NCBI RefSeq assembly: GCF_905372115.1
Contig: NZ_CAJPNR010000058.1
Coordinates: 1-12,200 of the forward strand
Reading direction: 5' to 3'
Length of the DNA: 12,200 nucleotides
DNA from: an uncultured Streptococcus sp.
Lineage (GTDB): Bacteria; Bacillota; Bacilli; Lactobacillales; Streptococcaceae
The stretch's first letter is position 1; each line of letters starts with the position of its first letter. This document shows positions 5,245 to 12,200 of the stretch, one piece after another. The translations under genes were made by a program, and so were the position numbers. A model generated the notes under the pieces. It was not told where the DNA came from, did no database searches, and saw only the letters and a list, made by a program, of their open reading frames with translations.

Positions 5245-5992
5245 AGGCTGCTATACCGACGTCCTTTTCATGAAGAGCTTTGACAATCTTAGATCCGACA
5301 ATGACTCCATCTGAGACTTGATTGAAGCGGTCAACATCCTCTAAAGTAGAAACGCCAAAGCCAGTCAGTACTGGAATCTCTGCAATATCACGAAGCTTGC
5401 TCAAGTGCTGGTCCAAATCATTGCGGTAGCTTCCGCTCTTACCTGTCACACCATTGATGGCTACAGCGTAGATAAAACCTTCAGCTTCCTTGATCAGCTC
5501 CTGCTGACGTTCTAGGCCAGTCGTCAGGCTCACTAAAGGAATTAGAGCAATATCTGAATCTTCCAGTAAAGGCAAGATAAAATTCCTGTGCTCATAAGGC
5601 AGATCTGGAATAATCAATCCTTTAACCGGTGTCATAGCCAAATCCTTGACAAAATCTTTGAGACCGTATTGGAAAATAGGATTGAAGTAGGTCATGATGA
5701 TGAGAGGCAACTGAGTGTCCAAATTCTGCAAGCTTGCGACTAAAGACTTGGCCGAAGTATGGTTGCCCAGACTTCTCAGACCGGCTTCTTCAATAACCGG
5801 CCCATCTGCAACAGGGTCTGAAAAAGGCAGACCGATTTCAATGGCTGACACACCCAAGTTTTCCAAAAATGAGATAGTTTCCGGCAAACCTGCTAAACCT
5901 TTCTCGTGATCACCAGCCATGATATAAGGAAGGAAAATTCCCTTGCCTGCTTTTTTGATGGTTTCTAAATGCTGAGTGAGTGTTTTAGTCAT
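5213..5992 (-). CDS. trpA: Tryptophan synthase alpha chain
   Basis: The protein has 259 residues from the ATG at 5992. This start has AGGAGG 6 nt upstream and aligns with the family, whereas the in-frame ATG at 6019 lies inside trpB with no ribosome site. The TIM-barrel signature IEIGLPFSDPVADGP is complete, with the catalytic E52 and D63 (E49 and D60 in Salmonella) at the expected spacing. The enzyme splits indole-3-glycerol phosphate into indole and glyceraldehyde 3-phosphate and passes indole through a tunnel to TrpB in the alpha2beta2 complex. It overlaps the trpB stop by 8 nt, so the two subunits are translationally coupled. Last gene of the operon, followed by the terminator at 5155-5195. 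Confidence 0.97.
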   Translation of the reverse strand: MTKTLTQHLETIKKAGKGIFLPYIMAGDHEKGLAGLPETISFLENLGVSAIEIGLPFSDPVADGPVIEEAGLRSLGNHTSAKSLVASLQNLDTQLPLIIMTYFNPIFQYGLKDFVKDLAMTPVKGLIIPDLPYEHRNFILPLLEDSDIALIPLVSLTTGLERQQELIKEAEGFIYAVAINGVTGKSGSYRNDLDQHLSKLRDIAEIPVLTGFGVSTLEDVDRFNQVSDGVIVGSKIVKALHEKDVGIAAFIQEAAAYKK

Positions 5993-7208
5993 GGGCACCT
6001 CCTTTTTGAGCCGTTTCACTTTCCAAGCGTTCCTTTACCTGAACGACATCCTTATCACCACGGCCGGATAGGCAGACAATCATTGATTTATCTGGTCCCA
6101 ACTCCTTAGCCAGCTTAACAGCGTAAGCAATAGCATGGCTAGACTCTAGAGCAGGGATAATCCCTTCGATACGAGACAGGAGCTGGAAGGCTTCCAAGGC
6201 TTCTTCATCCGTTACTGGCACATAAGTGGCGCGCTGAATAGCATTAAAATGAGAATGTTCGGGACCGATGCCAGGATAGTCCAGCCCGGCAGAGATAGAG
6301 AAAGCTTCAAGAATTTGCCCTTGCTCATCCTGCAAGACATCCATCAAGGCACCGTGCAAAACACCTGGCCGGCCCTTGGTTAAGGTCGCAGCATGTTCAT
6401 CTGTATCCACGCCCCGCCCAGCTGCTTCTGTTCCATACATAGCCACTGTACTATCATCTACAAAGGGATAAAAGAGTCCAATAGCATTGGATCCACCGCC
6501 AACGCAGGCCACTAAAGCATCTGGCAAGGAACCTGCATTTTGCTCAGCAAACTGCCGCTTGGCCTCACGCCCAATCACACTCTGATAATCGCGGACAATC
6601 TCTGGGAAAGGATGGGGACCTAAGGCTGAGCCCATAATATAGTGAGTATCATCAACCTGAGCCACCCAAGCTCGCAAGGCAGCATTAACTGCATCCTTGA
6701 GGACTCGAGAGCCATCGGTCACAGACTCTACCTTGGCTCCTAAAAGTTCCATCCGAAAGACATTGAGGGCTTGGCGCTTGACATCTTCTTCTCCCATATA
6801 GATAGTACAGTCCATATTGAAAAGGGCTGCAGCTGTGGCTGTAGCTACTCCATGCTGACCCGCACCAGTCTCGGCAATGATTTTCTTCTTGCCCATTCGC
6901 TTGGCTAATAGGACCTGGCCTAGGGCATTATTGATTTTATGGGCCCCGGTATGGTTGAGGTCTTCCCGCTTCAGATAAATCTTAGCACCGCCAGCATGGG
7001 CTGTCAGATTTTTTGCAAAATAGAGAGGATTTTCTCGTCCTACATACTGCTTCAGCAACTCGTCCAGCTCAGCCTGAAAGGCTGGGTCTTTTTTACTCTC
7101 ACGGTAGGCTTTGTCCAGTTCCAAAACTGCTGTCATCAGCGTTTCCGGAACAAATCGCCCGCCAAACTCACCGTAAAATCCTTCTTGATTGGGTTGATTA
7201 TATGCCAT
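5985..7208 (-). CDS. trpB: Tryptophan synthase beta chain
   Basis: The 407-residue protein is a PLP enzyme of standard length for the TrpB1 group. The Schiff-base lysine is K91 in HTGAHKINN, the phosphate-binding loop is GGGSN (237-241), and the late motifs SISAGLDYPGIGPEH, ALESSHA and LSGRGDKD are all present. It joins indole to L-serine to form tryptophan. Its ATG overlaps the trpF stop by 11 nt and its 3' end overlaps trpA by 8 nt. A second, clearly diverged trpB ends at 11873 upstream of the operon; this one, paired with trpA, is the operon copy. Confidence 0.98.
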   Translation of the reverse strand: MAYNQPNQEGFYGEFGGRFVPETLMTAVLELDKAYRESKKDPAFQAELDELLKQYVGRENPLYFAKNLTAHAGGAKIYLKREDLNHTGAHKINNALGQVLLAKRMGKKKIIAETGAGQHGVATATAAALFNMDCTIYMGEEDVKRQALNVFRMELLGAKVESVTDGSRVLKDAVNAALRAWVAQVDDTHYIMGSALGPHPFPEIVRDYQSVIGREAKRQFAEQNAGSLPDALVACVGGGSNAIGLFYPFVDDSTVAMYGTEAAGRGVDTDEHAATLTKGRPGVLHGALMDVLQDEQGQILEAFSISAGLDYPGIGPEHSHFNAIQRATYVPVTDEEALEAFQLLSRIEGIIPALESSHAIAYAVKLAKELGPDKSMIVCLSGRGDKDVVQVKERLESETAQKGGAHD

Positions 7209-7785
7209 CTTTCACTCTTTCTATAAATTCTGTTATCTTTTCTAAATCCTTCTGTCCGTCAGTCTCGACCCCGCTGGATACATCAACTGCGTAAGGAGCG
7301 AAGTGCTGAATAGCTTCTCGGACATTTCCTGCATTCAAACCACCGGCGATAAAGAAGGGCTGGTGGATTTGATTCTTGTCAAAAGCTTGCCAGTCAAAGG
7401 TCTGACCACTACCAGCAAGTGGTGCATCAAATAGCAGATAGTAAGACTGTTGGCTGACATCTTTTAACGCTCCACTGACCTGATAAGCTCGAATAACCGG
7501 CCGGCCGATCTCAGTCAGAAGATCTTCATTAAAATCGCCATGAATCTGCACCAAATCTAGATTTGCTACCGAAATAGCTTCCTGCAGCTCTGCCAAGCTC
7601 GGAGATACGAAAACTCCTACCTTTCGGACAGTAGGCGGCACCAAGGCAACTAGCTTCTGAGCTTGCTCCAAACTGACCCTCCGACGGCTCTCAGCAAAGA
7701 CAAACCCAATGTAATCTGCACCAGCCTGGCATGCTGTTTCCACAGCGCTGGCCGTTGATAAGCCGCAAATCTTAACCTTTGTCAA
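7198..7785 (-). CDS. trpF: Phosphoribosylanthranilate isomerase (TTG start)
   Basis: The 195-residue TIM-barrel enzyme opens VKICGL with the catalytic base C7. FDW (D131), the probable general acid region, follows LLFDAPLAGSGQTF, and the phosphate site FIAGGLNAGNV and DVSSGVE complete the family pattern. It carries out the Amadori rearrangement of phosphoribosylanthranilate to CdRP. The start codon is TTG at 7783-7785, supported by AAGGAG 7 nt upstream and by alignment of the K-I-C-G motif to residue 7 as in the family. The start lies 14 nt inside the trpC 3' end and the stop overlaps trpB by 11 nt. The weak start codon may lower its yield relative to its neighbours. Confidence 0.96.
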   Translation of the reverse strand: MTKVKICGLSTASAVETACQAGADYIGFVFAESRRRVSLEQAQKLVALVPPTVRKVGVFVSPSLAELQEAISVANLDLVQIHGDFNEDLLTEIGRPVIRAYQVSGALKDVSQQSYYLLFDAPLAGSGQTFDWQAFDKNQIHQPFFIAGGLNAGNVREAIQHFAPYAVDVSSGVETDGQKDLEKITEFIERVKDGI

Positions 7786-8539
7786 TTTTCAGCTCCTTGA
7801 TTTTTTCTGCCACATCCTCAGCCTGCATCAGGGCTGTTCCGACTAAAACCGCATGGAAATAAGGAGCTACTAGCTCAGCATCTTCCTTGCTGAAAATAGC
7901 GGACTCTGATACGTAAACCCTGTCATCTTTGAAATGGGCAGACAGTTGGAGACTGGTATTGATATCTGTTTCAAAAGTAACTAGATTGCGATTATTGACA
8001 CCGATAATCCGAGCTCCTATTCTATGAGCAATTTCCAGCTCCGACAGATTATGGGTTTCGACCAGAACTTCCAAGCCTAAACCCGTCGCAAAATCATAAA
8101 GTTCTTGCAGCCGCTTTTCAGGCAAGGCAGCCACAATCAAGAGAATGACTGTCGCTCCAGCATTTCGGGCGCGAACAATCTGTTTTTCATCAATGATAAA
8201 GTCCTTATTGAGGGTCGGAATCGTGACTTGACTGGAAATCTCTCTCAGGTAATCCAAATGTCCTTTGAAGAAAATCTCATCTGTCAGGACCGAAATCATG
8301 GCTGCACCGCATCGTTCATAGGTGCGAGCCTGTTCCACAATATCCACACCGAGATTAATATCTCCCAGACTTGGACTGGCTTTTTTGACCTCAGCAATCA
8401 GCTGCAGCTCTTGAGGGTGGTTTTTGAGATACTCATAGAGGGAATAAGTCGAGCGCAGGGGCTGCAGCTCTTCATAAGACATAGCCGCCACTTCCTGCTC
8501 TTTTTGCTTTAGAATGGTCGGGAGAAATTCTTTGCTCAT
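7772..8539 (-). CDS. trpC: Indole-3-glycerol phosphate synthase
   Basis: The 255-residue TIM-barrel enzyme has motif IAEVKKASPS (48-57) with E50 and K52, LNKDFI with K112, VLVETH with E161 and GVNNRNL (180-186). These match the known catalytic and phosphate-binding residues of the family. It closes the indole ring from CdRP with loss of CO2 and water. It is a separate protein here, not fused to TrpF as in enteric bacteria. The ATG overlaps the trpD stop as ATGA, and the 3' end overlaps trpF by 14 nt. Confidence 0.97.
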   Translation of the reverse strand: MSKEFLPTILKQKEQEVAAMSYEELQPLRSTYSLYEYLKNHPQELQLIAEVKKASPSLGDINLGVDIVEQARTYERCGAAMISVLTDEIFFKGHLDYLREISSQVTIPTLNKDFIIDEKQIVRARNAGATVILLIVAALPEKRLQELYDFATGLGLEVLVETHNLSELEIAHRIGARIIGVNNRNLVTFETDINTSLQLSAHFKDDRVYVSESAIFSKEDAELVAPYFHAVLVGTALMQAEDVAEKIKELKIDKG

Positions 8540-9540
8540 TTCTGATACTCCTGTAGTTGCTTGAGTTTTTCATAGGCTGCGCCGCTAGCAATCACTTGGC
8601 GGGCTAGAACTATTCCTTCTTCTATACTGTCTGATTTTCCATTAGCATGAAATCCCAATCCAGCATTCAGAACTGTCGTTTCTAGATAGGGGCTGGCTTG
8701 ATTTTGCAAGACAGAAAGCAGAATTTCTGCATTTTCCTTGGCATTGCCCCCACGAATCGCTTCAAGAGGTATCTCTTTCATGCCAACATCTGACGGCAGA
8801 AAGCTGTGCAGGCTGATTTGCCCATTTTCCAGCAGAGCATACTGGGTACGGCCATGAAGACCCGCCTCATCCAGACCATCTGGACCTGACACGACTACTG
8901 CACGTTTGCGACCCATATTTTTCAAGACCTCTGCCGTACTCTCTAGCATATCCGGCCGGCTGGTCCCCAAAAGCTGAGTTTCTAGACTCATGGGATGGAT
9001 AAGCGGACCAGTTAGATTCATGATAGTGGGAATACCTAGGCTAAGACGGGCTGGCATGATGTATTTCATAGCTGGATGCATATTCTTTGCAAAGAGAAAG
9101 ACGATACCTGTCTGCTCAAAAACCTTGCCCAAGCTAGCAGCGTCCAAGTCTAGATTGATACCCAGAGCTTCTAACACATCAGCTGAACCTGACTTAGAAG
9201 AAATGGAGCGATTGCCGTGCTTAGCCATCTTAATTCCGCCACCTGCCAGTACAAAAGCTGCCGTAGTCGAAACATTGAAGCTGAAAGACTTGTCTCCGCC
9301 GGTACCGCAATTGTCCATGGCAGTGCGAATAGTGGTCGGAATCTGCTTAGCATGTCCTCGCATTACCTGAGCCAAAGCAGTTCGTTCCTCAATCGTCTCC
9401 CCCTTCATCTTGAGCCCCAGCAAGAAGGCTACAATTTGGGACTCTGTCACCCGTCCGGTGACAATACGCTCAATCACATCTGTCATCTCAGCGCTGCTTA
9501 AATCCTTAAAATCAGCTAGTTTTGCAATAATCTCTTTCAT
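8536..9540 (-). CDS. trpD: Anthranilate phosphoribosyltransferase
   Basis: The 334-residue protein has an N-terminal helical region and a nucleoside-phosphorylase-like domain. The PRPP site GTGGD (79-83), the N89-STT stretch, KHGNRS (107-112) and the metal-site region around GLDEAGLHG are all visible. It transfers phosphoribose from PRPP to anthranilate. It is a separate polypeptide, not fused to TrpG. An AAAGGAG ribosome site lies 7 nt before the ATG, and the 10-nt gap after trpG is the only non-overlapping junction in the operon, so it loads its own ribosomes. Confidence 0.97.
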   Translation of the reverse strand: MKEIIAKLADFKDLSSAEMTDVIERIVTGRVTESQIVAFLLGLKMKGETIEERTALAQVMRGHAKQIPTTIRTAMDNCGTGGDKSFSFNVSTTAAFVLAGGGIKMAKHGNRSISSKSGSADVLEALGINLDLDAASLGKVFEQTGIVFLFAKNMHPAMKYIMPARLSLGIPTIMNLTGPLIHPMSLETQLLGTSRPDMLESTAEVLKNMGRKRAVVVSGPDGLDEAGLHGRTQYALLENGQISLHSFLPSDVGMKEIPLEAIRGGNAKENAEILLSVLQNQASPYLETTVLNAGLGFHANGKSDSIEEGIVLARQVIASGAAYEKLKQLQEYQK

Positions 9541-9550
9541 ACACGCTCCT

Positions 9551-10114
9551 TTATTTTACTAAATCGATGAAATTCTTGATAGACGACAAGCCGTCCGGCG
9601 TGCCAATACTTTCAGGATGATACTGAAAACCATAAATGGGCAGACTCTTGTGTTGGATAGCCATAATCGAGTTATCATCAACCGCTCGAGCTGTCACTTC
9701 AAAGTCCTCCGGCATCTCCTCAATCAAAATCGAATGATAACGCATGACTGGCTGCCCATCCTCTATCCCCTCATAGATAGGAGATTTTCCCTCAAAGCGC
9801 AGAATACTTTGCTTGCCGTGCATGACTTTGGGAGCCAATCCTAGCTTTCCGCCAAATACTTCTGCAATGGCTTGATGCCCCAAGCAAATCCCTAAAATCG
9901 GCTTTTTACCAGCAAAATCGCGGATAAGCTCTTCCATCCGTCCTGCATCTGCTGGCCAGCCTGGACCCGGAGACAGAACCAAGGCATCAGCTTCTTCTGC
10001 CGCTTGATAAAGGCCTGCATCATCATTTCGCAAGACCTTAACTTTTGCAAAATTGCCGATATACTGGGCTAGATTGTAAGTAAAAGAATCATAATTATCA
10101 ATCAATAAAATCAT
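9551..10114 (-). CDS. trpG: Anthranilate synthase glutamine amidotransferase subunit
   Basis: The 187-residue class I glutamine amidotransferase has the nucleophile C77 in GICLGHQ, H166 and E168 in YHPES and the oxyanion strand SPGPGWP near 48-54. It hydrolyses glutamine and channels ammonia to TrpE. The first residues MILLIDNYDSFTYN are typical of TrpG/PabA. An amphibolic role with p-aminobenzoate synthase is possible in principle, but its place after trpE argues for tryptophan. The ATG overlaps the trpE stop by 4 nt. Confidence 0.97.
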   Translation of the reverse strand: MILLIDNYDSFTYNLAQYIGNFAKVKVLRNDDAGLYQAAEEADALVLSPGPGWPADAGRMEELIRDFAGKKPILGICLGHQAIAEVFGGKLGLAPKVMHGKQSILRFEGKSPIYEGIEDGQPVMRYHSILIEEMPEDFEVTARAVDDNSIMAIQHKSLPIYGFQYHPESIGTPDGLSSIKNFIDLVK

Positions 10115-11469
10115 TGCATCTCTCCTATCTTGGTCATTGATTTGGCCTTGTTGATGGTTTCTTGGTATTCATTAGTAGGGATCGAGTCATAAACAATACC
10201 CGCTCCAGCTTGAACATAAGCTCTGCCATTTTTCAAAATCATGGTCCGGATAGCAATGGCAACATCCATATCTCCAGTCGCAGACAGATAGCCGATAGCC
10301 CCCGCATAAATGCCACGTTTTTCCTGCTCCAGCTCATAAATTCGCTTCATAGCTCGAATCTTAGGCGCACCCGAGACGGTGCCGGCTGGCAGGGTTGACT
10401 TGAGCGCATCCATAGCTGTCAGTTGAGGCAAAAGCTGACCACGGACCACACTGGTCAGATGCATGACATAGCGGAAATACTCTACCTCCATGTACTTAGT
10501 GACTTCCACGCTGTTATTCTGGGCAATTTTACCGATATCATTACGCCCCAAATCAACTAACATACGGTGTTCAGCCACTTCCTTCTCGTCAGCCAGCAGC
10601 TCCTCTGCCAAGGCTTTATCTTCTCTTTCATCCTTCCCGCGCGGTCTGGTCCCAGCAATAGGATTGGTCGTAACCTGCCCTTGCTTGACAGACACCAGAC
10701 TTTCCGGGCTGGCTCCGATAATCTGATAATCCCCAAAATCATAAAAGTAGAGATAGTTGGAAGGGTTGGTCACACGCAGATTGCGATAGTAATCCAGCGG
10801 CCTACCAGAATACTCTGCTGAAAAACGCTGACTGAGCACACATTGGAACATATCTCCCTGCCGAATCAAGCTGCGCGCATCTTCCACCATTTTTTCAAAA
10901 GCCGTCTGCTCAATATGGCTCTGGAAGTTCAAACTGGACAGTTCCAGTGGTGAAAATTCATCTGCTGCTGGCTGCGCCAGCTCAGTCATGATAAGCTCCA
11001 GATTAGCAGCCAAATCAGCTTCGCTTCTATCACTGTAGAGCGCCTCCTCAATGATATAGACCTTGTCTTTTTTATGGTCAAAAACCATGTAACTCTCATA
11101 AACGAAAAAGTGCATATCCGGCGTTCCAATCACATCAGCTGGAATCTGGCCAATCTCCTCATAGAGGGAAATCATATCGTAACCGACAAAACCGATGGCT
11201 CCGCCTCCAAAAGGCAGGTCTGAATGATAATCTTTCTTTACTGTTAACTCATGCAGATAGTCCAATGGATCTGCCTCAATTATTTGCCCGTTCTTTGTTA
11301 ACTGGCCATTTTCATAGCGAACTTCAAAGACTGGGTTATAAGCTAGGATAGAAAAACGGGCTGTCTCGCTATCTCTCGGAATACTTTCCAAAATCACCTT
11401 GTGGTCGCCCTGAATCCGCATATAAGCCAGAATCGGCGATAAAATATCAGCTGGTAAAATCTTTTGCAT
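10111..11469 (-). CDS. trpE: Anthranilate synthase component I
   Basis: The 452-residue chorismate-utilising enzyme carries the tryptophan feedback-site motif (I/L)LES near 26-29, followed ten residues later by S40. The catalytic C-terminal domain shows GTRPRGKDERED, LGRNDIGKIA and SGAPKIRAM. With TrpG it makes anthranilate from chorismate and glutamine in the cytoplasm, the committed step. The feedback motif separates it from the related PabB. The start at 11469 is the only plausible one, because a TAA lies in frame just upstream. Its ribosome site is poor (AGAAAG), unlike the other operon genes. First gene after the T-box leader; overlaps trpG as ATGA. Confidence 0.97.
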   Translation of the reverse strand: MQKILPADILSPILAYMRIQGDHKVILESIPRDSETARFSILAYNPVFEVRYENGQLTKNGQIIEADPLDYLHELTVKKDYHSDLPFGGGAIGFVGYDMISLYEEIGQIPADVIGTPDMHFFVYESYMVFDHKKDKVYIIEEALYSDRSEADLAANLELIMTELAQPAADEFSPLELSSLNFQSHIEQTAFEKMVEDARSLIRQGDMFQCVLSQRFSAEYSGRPLDYYRNLRVTNPSNYLYFYDFGDYQIIGASPESLVSVKQGQVTTNPIAGTRPRGKDEREDKALAEELLADEKEVAEHRMLVDLGRNDIGKIAQNNSVEVTKYMEVEYFRYVMHLTSVVRGQLLPQLTAMDALKSTLPAGTVSGAPKIRAMKRIYELEQEKRGIYAGAIGYLSATGDMDVAIAIRTMILKNGRAYVQAGAGIVYDSIPTNEYQETINKAKSMTKIGEMQ

Positions 11470-11566
11470 ATTTTTTCTTTCTATTTAAATCAGACGCGTT
11501 TAAGGAAGAACAAACTGCTAGCCATGACTGCATTCTCAAGAACAGATAGCACCTGTCCACTGTCAT
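11447..11566 (-). other. Possible small upstream ORF overlapping the trpE start
   Basis: An ATG at 11566 with GGAG 6 nt upstream opens a 39-codon frame that crosses the trpE ATG in another frame and stops at 11447-11449. It contains one Trp codon. It lies after the T-box terminator, so it is on the trp mRNA only when the T-box reads through. trpE itself has a weak ribosome site, so coupling is conceivable. There is no sign of conservation to draw on. Confidence 0.3.
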
Positions 11567-11585
11567 AACTTGCTCCAGAACTACA

Positions 11586-11620
11586 GAAAAACGCCCGCAC
11601 AGTTCATCCTGTGAGGGCGT
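11586..11620 (-). terminator. T-box terminator hairpin
   Basis: Minus strand ACGCCCTCACAG, loop GATGAA, CTGTGCGGGCGT, then TTTT. The stem (11591-11620, one C/T mismatch) shares 11612-11620 with the antiterminator, so only one of the two can form. It is the default fold when charged tRNA-Trp is abundant. Confidence 0.93.
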
Positions 11621-11867
11621 ATCATCGCGGTGCCACCTCAGTTATGGAGTTTTCAGGCTCCACATCTCATTTACCTATTTGCAGTCATTTAGATCCCTTT
11701 AAGTTCAAGTCAGCATACTGGTTTACAGCAAAGCATACTAACAAAATAATAAAAGTTCAACTAAAGGACAAAATGTTGACTCCAACAGCCCATTTCATAA
11801 CTTCTCCTGCCTGTTTACAGCAACCACAGACTCTCTAAAAGGAGGGATGTTACTACTCTTCTGCTGG
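11586..11867 (-). ncRNA. Tryptophan T-box riboswitch leader of the trp operon
   Basis: Reading the minus strand, the base of stem I is CCAGCAG (11861-11867) paired with CUGUUGG (11782-11788). The AGUA loop-E motif follows, and the AGAGAG and GGUUGCUG apical elements lie further on. The specifier UGG (Trp, 11790-11792) stands one purine before the closing helix. A later hairpin pairs two AGUAUGCU copies. The T-box motif UGAGGUGGCACCGCG (11626-11640) forms the antiterminator UGAGG-[UGGCACC]-GCG...CGC-CCUCA (11612-11640). The bulge UGGC pairs with a tRNA end GCCA, so it expects discriminator G73, as in bacterial tRNA-Trp. Uncharged tRNA-Trp should therefore allow read-through into trpE. Confidence 0.95.
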
Positions 11868-11872
11868 GTATT

Positions 11873-11901
11873 TTATTTTCGTTTTTCTAGATAGTCGGCA
11901 A
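11873..11901 (-). promoter_or_regulatory. Weak candidate promoter for the T-box transcript
   Basis: TTGCCG (11896-11901), 17-nt spacer, AAATAA (11873-11878), inside the end of the upstream trpB-like gene. A start about 7 nt downstream would fall at the first bases of stem I, which is the right place, but both hexamers are poor. The alternative is read-through from upstream. Confidence 0.25.
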
Positions 11902-12200
11902 TGGCTGCCACATCCTTGTCTCCACGACCAGATACATTGATAATGATGATTTGGTCAGATGACAGTTGCGGAGCTCGCTTGATGGCTTCAGCAATGGCAT
12001 GAGAACTTTCGATTGCCGGCAAAATTCCTTCCTTTTGTGTCAAGAGGAGTAAGGCATCCACAGCTTCATCATCTGTCGCTGCCACGTATTCTACTCGTCC
12101 GGAATCTTTAAAGAAAGCATGTTCGGGACCAACTCCAGGATAGTCCAAGCCTGCTGAAATGGAGTAAACCGGTGCCACCTGACCATCTTCAGCAAAGACA
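11873..12200 (-). CDS. Second TrpB-like tryptophan synthase beta chain, C-terminal part (cut by window edge)
   Basis: The frame is open to the right edge, giving 108 codons. It contains YSISAGLDYPGVGPEH, EGILPAIESSHA and NVSGRGDKDVAAI, the C-terminal landmarks of TrpB1-type enzymes, including the cofactor-binding SGRGDKD. The start of the gene is outside the window; the GTG at 12178 is internal. Compared with the operon TrpB (ends at 5985) the motifs agree but most intervening residues differ, so this is an old paralogue or an import, not a recent copy. It ends in LEKRK with no tail extension. It is on the same strand as the operon, and the T-box stem I begins 5 nt after its stop, with no terminator of its own between. 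The likely reaction is indole plus serine to tryptophan. Confidence 0.9.
   Translation of the reverse strand, partial: VFAEDGQVAPVYSISAGLDYPGVGPEHAFFKDSGRVEYVAATDDEAVDALLLLTQKEGILPAIESSHAIAEAIKRAPQLSSDQIIIINVSGRGDKDVAAIADYLEKRK

Noticed and set aside
5993..6019. Longer start for trpA at 6019
   Set aside because: The extra residues come from trpB coding sequence and lack a ribosome site; AGGAGG precedes the ATG at 5992.
8105..9370. Long plus-strand open frames opposite trpC and trpD
   Set aside because: They mirror the codon pattern of the conserved trp genes on the other strand, with no promoter, ribosome site or recognisable product.
11712..11823. Short direct repeats (GTTTACAGCAA twice, AGCATACT twice) as a CRISPR-like or iteron array
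   Set aside because: They are too short, only two copies each, and fall within T-box helices that account for them.
11611..11838. 75-codon plus-strand frame across the trp leader
   Set aside because: It reads through the T-box complement; the RNA structure on the minus strand fully explains this conservation-like patterning.

Overview
The window looks like a chromosomal segment of a Streptococcus, most likely of the sanguinis/gordonii type. The signs are a streptococcal Dpr with a PerR-type operator, a TypA–RsuA–YqgQ–Dpr–PilD–Trp gene neighbourhood, a ComX-type cin-box (TACGAATA) before a prepilin peptidase gene, and a T-box-controlled tryptophan operon. The species call is inference; no rRNA or typing gene is present.

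Layout. Bases 1-577 (minus strand) hold the N-terminal third of typA, the translational GTPase BipA. A divergent rsuA-type rRNA pseudouridine synthase follows (758-1480, plus), closed by a two-way terminator. Next on the minus strand come yqgQ and a membrane-anchored rhodanese-like gene, adjacent with one base between them, then dpr, an iron-storing peroxide-resistance ferritin with a strong promoter and a PerR box. pilD (2923-3585, plus) is read away from dpr behind a competence cin-box.

Between pilD and the trp operon sits a small two-gene island (about 3541-5100). It holds a GyrI-like/effector-binding protein (minus) and a divergent WYL-domain repressor (plus), which share a 78-bp promoter region with a perfect 9+6+9 palindrome. 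The island is bracketed by direct repeats of the pilD 3' end: 3442-3540 in the working gene and 5101-5199 in an orphan tail that runs on to its own stop inside trpA. Each copy carries the same intrinsic terminator, so both the trp operon and the GyrI-like gene end at a terminator written inside pilD coding sequence.

The rest is a complete tryptophan operon on the minus strand, trpE-trpG-trpD-trpC-trpF-trpB-trpA (11469 down to 5213). Five of its six gene junctions overlap. It converts chorismate to tryptophan. Its leader (about 11586-11867) is a T-box riboswitch that can be read down to the UGG specifier, the antiterminator with a UGGC bulge matching a G73 tRNA, and the competing terminator. 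Immediately upstream, ending 5 nt before the T-box stem I, is the C-terminal part of a second, diverged TrpB (11873 to the window edge). The T-box is therefore intercistronic or is driven by a promoter inside that gene.

The most interesting points are the terminator-carrying duplication around the regulator island, the second trpB upstream of the T-box, two genes predicted to have leaderless mRNAs (yqgQ and pilD), and the absence of a glucokinase gene between yqgQ and the rhodanese gene.
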